Source of the DNA: Thermodesulfovibrio sp.
GTDB lineage: Bacteria; Nitrospirota; Thermodesulfovibrionia; Thermodesulfovibrionales; JdFR-85
Assembly: GCA_027016675.1 (NCBI GenBank)
Contig: JALUSH010000026.1
Span: 1 to 6,212 of the forward strand
Length of the DNA stretch: 6,212 nucleotides
Direction of reading: 5' to 3'
Under the pieces are notes generated by a model. It saw only the letters and a list, made by a program, of their open reading frames with translations, was not told the DNA's origin and searched no databases. Of the stretch, positions 1 through 5,847 are shown in pieces. Both the position numbers and the translations under genes were made by a program. Positions within the stretch are counted from its first letter, which is position 1. Every line of letters starts with the position of its first letter.

Positions 1-57
1 ATAGTGTGTTTAAGCCTTATCACTATAACTGGAATCTAAAAAACTTCACACTTTTTC

Positions 58-66
58 AGAGGAGGT
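58..66 (+). promoter_or_regulatory. Strong ribosome binding site of the chemoreceptor gene
   Basis: The sequence AGAGGAGGT lies 8 nt before the ATG at 75 and is nearly a full complement of the 16S rRNA 3' end. This fixes the start of the chemoreceptor gene. The rest of the leader (1-57) is AT-rich. It contains TATAAC at 24-29, which could be a -10 box, but a -35 partner at proper spacing is not recognisable, so no promoter is called. Confidence 0.9.
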
Positions 67-74
67 AAAAAGGT

Positions 75-2105
75 ATGGAGAAACTCGTCAGGCAGTTCAG
101 CAGTCTCAGGTTCAGACTTCTCTTTATTGTACTTTCCATTCTGATCACAGGAGGCATCATTCTGAGTCTTTACAATTACATCAAGACAAAGAATCAGATA
201 ATGAAGGACGCCTCTGCAAGTATTCAGACCTTCAATGAGATCTTTAACAATGAAATAGTTGTTAAGGGACGGGACCTCTCAATGGCCATGGAGACACTTC
301 TGAGGAACAGGGATATTATAGATGCCTTTGCCTCTGAAGATCGGGAAAGACTTGCTTCTCTCACTGTTGATTTCTACAGGAAGATACTCAAGCCAAAATA
401 TGGGATAGCCCAGTTTCAATTCCACAAGCCACCGGCAATAAGTTTTCTCAGGGTACATAAACCTCAAAAGTTCGGAGATGATCTTTCTGCATTCAGAAAG
501 ACAGTTGTAGCTGCGAATAGAGATTTAAAACCTGTTGTAGGGCTGGAGGTGGGACGTGCAGGTCCGGGGCTACGAGTGGTTTATCCTGTTTATTCTCAAG
601 GCAGACATATCGGCAGTGTAGAGTTTGGAGCAAGTATCAACAATATCCTTACAGCAGCAAAGAATACAACCGGAACCGAATATGCGGTGGGCATCCGTGA
701 GGATGTCTTCAGGGCAGCGAGAAGATTCAAGAACAAGGAATCCGATGTTGTGAAGGACGGAATGATCTTTTATGCATTTTCAGATAACAGCATAGGAGAA
801 ATGTTGAAAAAGTTGGACCTCTCAGAAGAAAATGGTAACATAAAAATAAACTCACACTACTATATAAAAAGAACACTACCTGTCAAGGACTATTCAGGAC
901 AAACCATAGGCCATATACTTGTACTCAAGGACATCACTGATCTGATCAATGCAAACAAGAAAGACATACTTTATACCACCATAATTTTTATTGTATCAGC
1001 ATTATTGATATCCATGCTCATCTTCCTTCTGCTCAAAAGGTCTATTCTTACACCCCTTGCACGGCTGTCGAATCTCATAGGAAATGCGGATTTCCAGGAT
1101 GATATAGATATGGACGTGGTGGATGAACTTAAAGATCTTATCAAGCAGTTCAACAAGCTCAGGGGAAAGTTCATTTCCTTTTTTGCAAGTACTTCCAGCA
1201 ATATAACCCACCTGTCCGAACGGGTAAACAACCTCTACCGTACTGCTGACCATATGAATTCACTTGCTCAACAACAGAGAACGCAGGTGGAACAGATAGC
1301 AAGCTCCTCTGTTGAGATGTCACAGACAATCGTGGACATGGCAAGAAATGCCTCTGAGGCATCGGAGGCCACAAAGGAATCCAACACCCTGGCTGAGGAT
1401 GGTAAGAATACCGTTGAGGAATCAGTACTTAGCATCCAGGAGCTTGCCCAAAAGGTAAGTACTGCTGCACAGAGCATGGAGGGTCTTGGTAGACGTTCCC
1501 AGGAAATTGGCGAGATACTCTCTGTTATTCAGGACATCGCTGATCAGACAAACCTCCTGGCTTTGAACGCAGCTATTGAGGCTGCAAGGGCAGGGGAGCA
1601 GGGAAGAGGCTTTGCTGTTGTTGCTGACGAGGTAAGAAAACTTGCTGAAAAGACCGCCAGAGCAACCATGGAGATCGAGGAAAAGATAAGGGCAATCCAG
1701 AGAGAGGTTAAAGACTCCATAGTGATAATGGAGGAGGGCAAGTCCATGGCAGAGGAGACCGTCACAAGGGCACAACAGGCTTCAGGCTCATTAAACCAGA
1801 TAGTACATAGTTCCAACAAGGTAATGGATATGGTACAGAGAATCGCAACTGCCACAGAAGAACAGTCCTCTGCTGCTGAGGAAATAAGCCAGAGTATGGA
1901 ACATATATCCTCTGACATTGAAACAACTACAGGATTGATTGAACAGGTAAACAATGCTGCCCGTGAGATATCAGAGCTTGCAACATCTCTGGCAGAGGCA
2001 ATCTCGGTTTTTAAAACCAGCGAAGACTCTACCATGCACAGAGTTAGACAGACAGAAGAGGAAGCCCTTGTGGGCACGGTGGAAACTGAGACTGTTACAG
2101 TTTGA
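75..2105 (+). CDS. Methyl-accepting chemotaxis protein with periplasmic double-Cache-like sensor
   Basis: This 676-residue transmembrane chemoreceptor should control CheA kinase in response to a periplasmic ligand. Transmembrane helix 1 is about residues 13-34, the periplasmic sensor about 35-297 and helix 2 about 298-320. A HAMP-like linker covers about 321-372 and the long coiled-coil signalling domain about 372-648. The sensor carries FHKPPAISFLR (116-126), FGDDLS (133-138), GLEVGRAGPGLR (156-167) and IGSVEFG (179-185), a pattern I associate with the dCache_3 family. That assignment is from memory and was not searched. The signalling tip has the hallmark IADQTNLLALNAAIEAARAG (488-507) followed by GRGFAVVADEVRKLAEKT (510-527). 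ATEEQSSAAEE (593-603) is a likely methylation segment. The C-terminus (649-676) is acidic and lacks an NWETF-like CheR/CheB tether. About 20 heptads on each side of the tip suggest a receptor of roughly 40-heptad class (inference). The ligand is unknown. The last 11 bp overlap the 3' end of livF on the other strand. Confidence 0.96.
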   Translation: MEKLVRQFSSLRFRLLFIVLSILITGGIILSLYNYIKTKNQIMKDASASIQTFNEIFNNEIVVKGRDLSMAMETLLRNRDIIDAFASEDRERLASLTVDFYRKILKPKYGIAQFQFHKPPAISFLRVHKPQKFGDDLSAFRKTVVAANRDLKPVVGLEVGRAGPGLRVVYPVYSQGRHIGSVEFGASINNILTAAKNTTGTEYAVGIREDVFRAARRFKNKESDVVKDGMIFYAFSDNSIGEMLKKLDLSEENGNIKINSHYYIKRTLPVKDYSGQTIGHILVLKDITDLINANKKDILYTTIIFIVSALLISMLIFLLLKRSILTPLARLSNLIGNADFQDDIDMDVVDELKDLIKQFNKLRGKFISFFASTSSNITHLSERVNNLYRTADHMNSLAQQQRTQVEQIASSSVEMSQTIVDMARNASEASEATKESNTLAEDGKNTVEESVLSIQELAQKVSTAAQSMEGLGRRSQEIGEILSVIQDIADQTNLLALNAAIEAARAGEQGRGFAVVADEVRKLAEKTARATMEIEEKIRAIQREVKDSIVIMEEGKSMAEETVTRAQQASGSLNQIVHSSNKVMDMVQRIATATEEQSSAAEEISQSMEHISSDIETTTGLIEQVNNAAREISELATSLAEAISVFKTSEDSTMHRVRQTEEEALVGTVETETVTV

Positions 2106-2111
2106 TCTCAG
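2086..2111. other. Short stem-loop over the convergent stop codons
   Basis: CTGAGA (2086-2091) pairs with TCTCAG (2106-2111), and inside it CTG (2092-2094) pairs with CAG (2098-2100) around TTA, leaving a TTTGA bulge. The structure covers both stop codons, that of the chemoreceptor (2103-2105) and that of livF (2095-2097). It is weak and has no T-run on either side, so it is not a classical intrinsic terminator. It is listed because no other candidate for ending either transcript lies between the two genes. Confidence 0.3.
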
Positions 2112-2832
2112 AGTCCAGATCTCTGCCAAGATATGCACGCTGGACATCACGATTCTCCAGGAGTTCCTCGGATGAGCCCTGTAGCACAATTCTACCTGTC
2201 TCAAGCACGTATCCTCTATCAGAAATAGACAGGGCCATCTTTGCATTCTGCTCTACCAGTAAAACCGTTTTACCCTGTTGTCTTAACTGAGCTATTATAT
2301 TAAGGATCTCTTTCACAATTACAGGAGCAAGGCCCATAGAGGGCTCATCCATCATAATCAGTTTGGGGTCAGACATCAGTGCCCTTGCAATTGCGAGCAT
2401 CTGCTGCTCACCACCAGAGAGGGTTCCTGCAAGCTGTTTATGACGTTCCTTTAACTTCGGGAAGATGCTATAGACCCGTTCCATCTCCTTATCGACCCTT
2501 CTACTGCCTGCCTTTTTGAATCTTAAATAGGCCCCCAATAAAAGATTCTCCTTTACCGTCATGGTGGAGAATACCTGTCTGCCCTCGGGTACAAGAACAC
2601 AACCCATGGACACAATCTTTTCTGTTGCGAGGCTGGTAATATCCCTCTTATCAAACACAACCTCTCCTGATGTAGCCTTTACAAGCCCGGAGATGGTTTT
2701 CAGTAGCGTGCTCTTTCCAGCTCCATTGGCACCGATTATTGTTACAATCTCGCCTGGATTTACATGGAGAGAAACCCTTCTCAGCACCTTAAGCCTGCCA
2801 TAACCACTTTCAAGATTTACAATCCTAAGCAT
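2095..2832 (-). CDS. livF: Branched-chain amino acid type ABC transporter ATPase LivF
   Basis: This 245-residue cytoplasmic ATPase is one of two nucleotide-binding subunits that power a HAAT-family amino acid importer. Walker A is GANGAGKS (34-41). The LivF-typical VPEGRQVF (81-88) sits at the Q-loop. The ABC signature is LSGGEQQ (138-144), Walker B is LIMMDEP (158-164) and the D-loop region is SMGLAP (165-170). The switch position reads LVEQN (192-196), with Gln in place of the usual His, which is normal for LivF. The length fits the family. I chose the ATG at 2832 because AGGTGAGG lies just upstream and LivF proteins usually begin like this. An in-frame GTG at 2841 would add three residues but would sit within that ribosome binding site. 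The start overlaps the livG end by 8 bp, indicating translational coupling. It is the last gene of the operon and its 3' end overlaps the convergent chemoreceptor gene by 11 bp. Confidence 0.95.
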   Translation of the reverse strand: MLRIVNLESGYGRLKVLRRVSLHVNPGEIVTIIGANGAGKSTLLKTISGLVKATSGEVVFDKRDITSLATEKIVSMGCVLVPEGRQVFSTMTVKENLLLGAYLRFKKAGSRRVDKEMERVYSIFPKLKERHKQLAGTLSGGEQQMLAIARALMSDPKLIMMDEPSMGLAPVIVKEILNIIAQLRQQGKTVLLVEQNAKMALSISDRGYVLETGRIVLQGSSEELLENRDVQRAYLGRDLDSEIKL

Positions 2833-3589
2833 CTTCCTCACCTAAATAAACACGGATGACTTCCTCGTTTTTCTGTATTGACAGGGGATTGTCCTCTGCG
2901 ATTTTCTCTCCGTAACTCAGCACAACAATCTCATCGGATATCTTCATGATCAATGTCATGTCATGCTCCACAATCAACACAGTAACCCCTTTATCCCTTA
3001 TCCGCTCAATAAGTATGCCCATTTCTGCAGTTTCCCTCATGTTCAGCCCTGCAGCCGGCTCATCAAGCAGTAATATTTCTGGTTCAAGGGCAAGTGCCCT
3101 TGCAAGCTCAACAAGCCTCTGCTGACCATATGATAGTTCCATGGCATCCTTGCTGGCAAGATCAGCAATACCGACAAACTCAAGGGCATGCAGTGCCTTT
3201 TCTTTGATCTCCTTTTCCTCTCTTCTTTTCCATGGCATGTTAAACATGGAGCCCAGGAATCCTGTTTTTGCAAATCTGTGCCTTCCCATCATTACATTCT
3301 CCAGCACATTCATACCAGGGAAGAGCCTTATGTGCTGGAAGGTCCTTGCAATGCCCAGTGTGGCTATTCTGTGGGCATCAAGCCCGTCGATTCCTGTATC
3401 CCTGAAAATTATGCTCCCATTGTCAGGTTTCAGGAAACCTGATATGAGATTAAACAGCGTGGTCTTCCCGGCACCATTTGGACCAATTACTGCCTTGATC
3501 ACTCCTTCCTGAAGATAGAAGGAGACATTGTTGATTGCCTTTAATCCTCCAAAACTCTTTGACAGATTATTTATCTTTAAGATGGCCAT
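2825..3589 (-). CDS. livG: Branched-chain amino acid type ABC transporter ATPase LivG
   Basis: This 254-residue cytoplasmic ATPase is the partner of LivF in the importer. Walker A is GPNGAGKT (36-43). The Q-loop glutamine is Q85 within ARTFQHIRLF (81-90), a stretch typical of LivG. The signature is LSYGQQR (152-158), the usual LivG variant of LSGGQ. Walker B is ILLLDEP (172-178), followed by AAGLN (179-183), and the switch histidine is H209 in VEHD. All catalytic elements are present. The frame stays open upstream to a TTG at 3619, but the homologous N-terminus is MAILKINNLSKSF, so the ATG at 3589 is preferred. Its ribosome binding site, GGGAG at 3606-3602, is 12 nt from the ATG, which is longer than ideal. 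The gene is separated from livM by 216 bp holding a palindromic element, and it overlaps livF by 8 bp. Confidence 0.94.
   Translation of the reverse strand: MAILKINNLSKSFGGLKAINNVSFYLQEGVIKAVIGPNGAGKTTLFNLISGFLKPDNGSIIFRDTGIDGLDAHRIATLGIARTFQHIRLFPGMNVLENVMMGRHRFAKTGFLGSMFNMPWKRREEKEIKEKALHALEFVGIADLASKDAMELSYGQQRLVELARALALEPEILLLDEPAAGLNMRETAEMGILIERIRDKGVTVLIVEHDMTLIMKISDEIVVLSYGEKIAEDNPLSIQKNEEVIRVYLGEEDA
2836..2843 (-). promoter_or_regulatory. Ribosome binding site of livF, inside the livG 3' end
   Basis: On the - strand, AGGTGAGG precedes the ATG at 2832 by 3 nt, with the AGGTG part 6 nt away. It lies within the last livG codons, so ribosomes ending livG can restart on livF. It supports the ATG start over the upstream in-frame GTG at 2841-2839. 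Confidence 0.7.
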
Positions 3590-3665
3590 ATCTTTTATAT
3601 ACTCCCAGATGTAAGACAACTAAAAACTACTGGAAGCAGTGGTATGGTAGAGTCTGAACGGTTTA

Positions 3666-3708
3666 GAATTTTGCATAAGATTTGCCAGGAGGGCAAATCG
3701 CAAAATTC
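3666..3708. repeat. Two-tier hairpin inside the palindromic element
   Basis: An outer stem pairs GAATTTTGC (3666-3674) with GCAAAATTC (3700-3708). After a one-sided ATAA bulge (3675-3678), an inner stem pairs GATTTGCC (3679-3686) with GGCAAATC (3692-3699) around the loop AGGAG (3687-3691). All 17 pairs are Watson-Crick. Read on the + strand the loop is AGGAG; on the operon (-) strand it is CTCCT. Confidence 0.85.
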
Positions 3709-3715
3709 CCTCGGA

Positions 3716-3734
3716 GATGGACAGGATGTCCATC
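3716..3734. repeat. Second hairpin inside the palindromic element, AGGAT loop
   Basis: GATGGAC (3716-3722) pairs perfectly with GTCCATC (3728-3734) around AGGAT (3723-3727); one further A-T pair could close the loop to GGA. The + strand reads ACAGGATGT across the loop, close to the known CsrA target pattern ACANGGANGU but one base shorter. On the - strand the loop reads ATCCT. Confidence 0.8.
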
Positions 3735-3805
3735 GAGAATGATGTGTAAGACTCTACCATACCACTGCATCGCTGGATCTATGATACTTTTAACCATAAA
3801 CAGCC

Positions 3806-4867
3806 TCAACCGTCTTCAGCAGGAGAAAAGAGTTTACTAAACAATCTTCTAAAAGAGAGACTCAATATCCCTTCTGGTGCAAAGAGCATTATCAATATTA
3901 GAATGCCTCCAAAGACAGCATCATCGTAAGAACCAAAATAACCTCTCAAAGACATGAAGTTCAGAAATGTACTCATAAACATGGTACCCCACAGGCTTGC
4001 CATACCACCTGCTGCAACGATTGCAACATATCTTATGGATTTCATTACAGATGCCTCAGATGGTCCGATACCACCATTGAAATGTGTCAGACAGACCCCT
4101 GCCATGGAGGCAATCACCGCACTTAACACAAAGGTCTTCAACTTATAATCCGACGTGTTAACACCCACTGATTTGGATGCATCCTCTGCCCCATGTATGG
4201 CCCTGAGAGCCCTTCCCACCCTCGAATCAAGAAGATTCATCAAAAGGAAAAGAACCAGCACAACAAATGCCCATGCAATATAATAGTTCTGAATCCTTAA
4301 ATCCATATCACCACTGATACCAAAGTTGCTGAAGAACAGGAAGGGGGGCACCTCGGATATTCCATCAGCCTCACCAAACACTGGTGTTCCAAGGACAACC
4401 CTGTATACAATAATCCCGAAACCAAGGGTTGCCATGGCAAGGTAATGTCCTTTGAGTTTCAACACAGGAATCCCTATCACATAGGCAATCACAGCACTGA
4501 TCACAATGGCCAGCACCATGGCAATAAGTGGATTCACATTAACAATCAGTTCTCCATATAGATCCTCTCTTCTCTGGAGCAAATGAAGTGTATCCAGGAA
4601 CCTGAATAAAAGAGTGTGGCTATAAGGTAGCAGGTTAAAGGTTGTCAACACAGCAGAAGTATAGCCACCAATGGCAAAAAAACCTGCATGTCCAAGGGAA
4701 ATCTGGCCAGCATAGCCCATCAGGAGGGCAAGCCCCAGAACAGCCATTGTATAATAACCTGCCATGGTTAACTGTGTAAGATAATAGACACGGTCAGTTA
4801 CGGTAACAGCAACCTGCAGACCTATCAGCACAATAACAAGAAGTGCTATTTTATAAAAGTGTTTCAT
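3806..4867 (-). CDS. livM: Branched-chain amino acid type ABC transporter permease LivM
   Basis: This 353-residue inner-membrane permease forms the translocation channel with LivH. It starts with a hydrophobic helix (about 6-24) and has some eight to nine membrane segments. The family motif GYAGQISLGHAGFFAIGGYT (51-70) is clear, followed by PVLKLKGHYLAMATLGFG (134-151). The cytoplasmic coupling region is SRVGRALRAIHGAEDASKSV (215-234), which should contact the ATPases. The C-terminal FAPEGI (329-334) is also typical. Two features differ from the usual pattern. A polar stretch of about 30 residues (80-112, with HLLQRREDLYGE) lies between early helices. AAGGMASLWG (285-294) replaces the more glycine-rich LGGLGSLWG. 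The ATG at 4867 has a GAGG ribosome binding site 8 nt away, and the gap to livH is 10 bp. Nothing suggests inactivation. Confidence 0.93.
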   Translation of the reverse strand: MKHFYKIALLVIVLIGLQVAVTVTDRVYYLTQLTMAGYYTMAVLGLALLMGYAGQISLGHAGFFAIGGYTSAVLTTFNLLPYSHTLLFRFLDTLHLLQRREDLYGELIVNVNPLIAMVLAIVISAVIAYVIGIPVLKLKGHYLAMATLGFGIIVYRVVLGTPVFGEADGISEVPPFLFFSNFGISGDMDLRIQNYYIAWAFVVLVLFLLMNLLDSRVGRALRAIHGAEDASKSVGVNTSDYKLKTFVLSAVIASMAGVCLTHFNGGIGPSEASVMKSIRYVAIVAAGGMASLWGTMFMSTFLNFMSLRGYFGSYDDAVFGGILILIMLFAPEGILSLSFRRLFSKLFSPAEDG

Positions 4868-4875
4868 ATATCTGT

Positions 4876-4879
4876 CCTC
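4876..4879 (-). promoter_or_regulatory. Ribosome binding site of livM overlapping the livH stop codon
   Basis: On the - strand the livH stop TGA (4880-4878) runs into GAGG (4879-4876), 8 nt before the livM ATG at 4867. The stop and ribosome binding site share bases, pointing to coupled translation of the two permease subunits. Confidence 0.7.
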
Positions 4880-5768
4880 AAAATTCCTTCAATGCCATGG
4901 TCTCCTTACTGCCAAACAGTCCTGTAGGTCGTACGAACAGGATAATCAGCAGTATTGCTATTGAAATGGCATCCTTATAGGCAGAGGGCATCACCCATAC
5001 ACTAAAGGATTCTAACAGTCCAAGCACTATGCCACCTCCAAGTGCTGCAAGACTGTTTCCAAGTCCTCCGAGTATTGCAACAGTGAATCCCTTTATGGCA
5101 AGTCCTGTTCCCATATTATACTGACTGTATGTTATAGGCGAAACCACACAACCTGCCACTGCGCCTATCAGGGCGCTGAGCATAAAGGAAAGGGTAACCA
5201 TATTCTTTGTATTTATTCCGCACAGCCTTGCTGCCATTGGATTTGTGGCACAGGCCCGCATCTTTCTTCCCAGCAGTGTAAACTGGAAAAATATCTGTAG
5301 TATTAAGACCATCAATATACATATCCCCACCACCCATAACACCTGGGGTGAAACCTTCACCACACCAATGCTTACAGAGGTAACCTCATCTCCTGTAAAA
5401 TAAGGTAAGGCCCTTACACTCTCTCCCCATATGGCCAGCGCCAGTTCTCTGATCAGTATTGATATACCTATGGTTATGATTATCATTCTAAGAATTGAAG
5501 GGCCTTCCAGCCATCTTATGAAGAGCAGCTCTATCAATGCGCCTATAAACATGGTTATAATTACTGCCAGGACAATGGATGGAAACAAGGGCATAACACT
5601 ATGGAGGGATATAGCTATCATGCTACCAAGCATCAGAAACTCACCCTGGGCGAAGTTTATAATGCCCGTGGTGTTGTAAATGATATTAAAACCAATGGCC
5701 ACTATGGCATAGATTATGCCGTATGTTATGCCTGCAGCAATGTACTGAAAAAGGAGTTCTATACTCAT
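4878..5768 (-). CDS. livH: Branched-chain amino acid type ABC transporter permease LivH
   Basis: This 296-residue inner-membrane permease is the partner of LivM. The family pattern is intact: GITYGIIYAIVAIGFNIIYN (13-32), GIINFAQGEF (35-44), then the coupling region GRKMRACATNPMAARLCGIN (167-186). GFTVAILGGLGNSLAALGGG (227-246) and a closing RPTGLFG (280-286) follow. Seven to eight hydrophobic segments fit the family, and the length is usual. The ATG at 5768 gives the standard N-terminus (MSIELLFQYIAAGITYG), but the ribosome binding site is weak: only a TTGAG about 10 nt upstream. A strong hairpin lies 20 nt before the start. Together these suggest lower or regulated initiation relative to the binding protein upstream (inference). 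It is followed closely by livM. Confidence 0.94.
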   Translation of the reverse strand: MSIELLFQYIAAGITYGIIYAIVAIGFNIIYNTTGIINFAQGEFLMLGSMIAISLHSVMPLFPSIVLAVIITMFIGALIELLFIRWLEGPSILRMIIITIGISILIRELALAIWGESVRALPYFTGDEVTSVSIGVVKVSPQVLWVVGICILMVLILQIFFQFTLLGRKMRACATNPMAARLCGINTKNMVTLSFMLSALIGAVAGCVVSPITYSQYNMGTGLAIKGFTVAILGGLGNSLAALGGGIVLGLLESFSVWVMPSAYKDAISIAILLIILFVRPTGLFGSKETMALKEF

Positions 5769-5788
5769 GATTCAACTACTCAAAGCAA

Positions 5789-5811
5789 GGGGCGTATGCC
5801 TGATACGCCCC
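5789..5811 (-). terminator. GC-rich hairpin between livK and livH, likely partial terminator or RNA-stabilising stem
   Basis: GGGGCGTAT (5789-5797) pairs perfectly with ATACGCCCC (5803-5811) around a 5-nt loop. On the - strand the stem is followed by TTGCTTTG, a short and imperfect T-rich tail. It lies in the 79-bp gap after the binding-protein gene and 20 nt before the livH ATG. Partial terminators or protective stems at this place are well known in binding-protein transporter operons, where the binding protein is needed in excess over the membrane subunits. With so poor a T-run, full termination is unlikely. No separate promoter for livH is evident. Confidence 0.55.
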
Positions 5812-5847
5812 CTGTGTAACAAAGACATATATAGTTTAATACAATTA

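Larger units (their letters stand above)
3636..3768. repeat. 133-bp palindromic element with 20-bp terminal inverted repeats (MITE/REP-like)
   Basis: The ends are perfect 20-bp inverted repeats: 3636-3655 begins GCAGTGGTATGG and 3749-3768 ends CCATACCACTGC. The 93 bp between them hold two more perfect hairpins, at 3666-3708 and 3716-3734. It fills most of the non-coding gap between livM and livG, where the other closely spaced operon junctions are -8 and 10 bp. There is no open reading frame of note and no transposase. The sequence CTGGA occurs on both sides (3630-3634 and 3773-3777), but its offsets from the ends differ by three bases, so a target-site duplication is not established. The layout suggests a non-autonomous mobile palindrome (inference). 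It could also act on the livMG transcript as a stable intercistronic structure. On the - strand only a short T-run (3622-3626) follows it about 10 nt downstream, so it is a poor intrinsic terminator. Confidence 0.8.

Noticed and set aside
24..29. TATAAC as the -10 box of the chemoreceptor promoter
   Set aside because: No acceptable -35 box at 16-18 bp spacing (the bases at 1-7 are ATAGTGT), and no sigma-28 or sigma-54 pattern is visible in the short leader.
1422..1775. 117-codon antisense open frame in the same region
   Set aside because: It is a shadow of the chemoreceptor gene: cysteine- and serine-rich low-quality protein with no recognisable motif.
1544..2077. 177-codon open frame antisense to the chemoreceptor
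   Set aside because: It lies opposite the strongly conserved signalling domain, has no ribosome binding site I can recognise, and its Ser/Ala/Leu-rich composition is what the reverse strand of such a coiled coil yields.
3588..3600. TATATAA upstream of livG as an internal promoter
   Set aside because: It lies only a few bases from the ATG, and the nearest -35-like TTGTCT is just 12 bp away, so a usable promoter with a leader is not supported.
3590..3619. Longer livG start at the TTG at 3619
   Set aside because: It would add ten residues not typical of LivG and has no ribosome binding site ahead; the ATG at 3589 begins the normal family N-terminus.
3636..3768. The palindrome as a normal intrinsic terminator or a CRISPR repeat
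   Set aside because: There is no adjacent long T-run on either strand, and there is a single inverted pair rather than an array of direct repeats with spacers.
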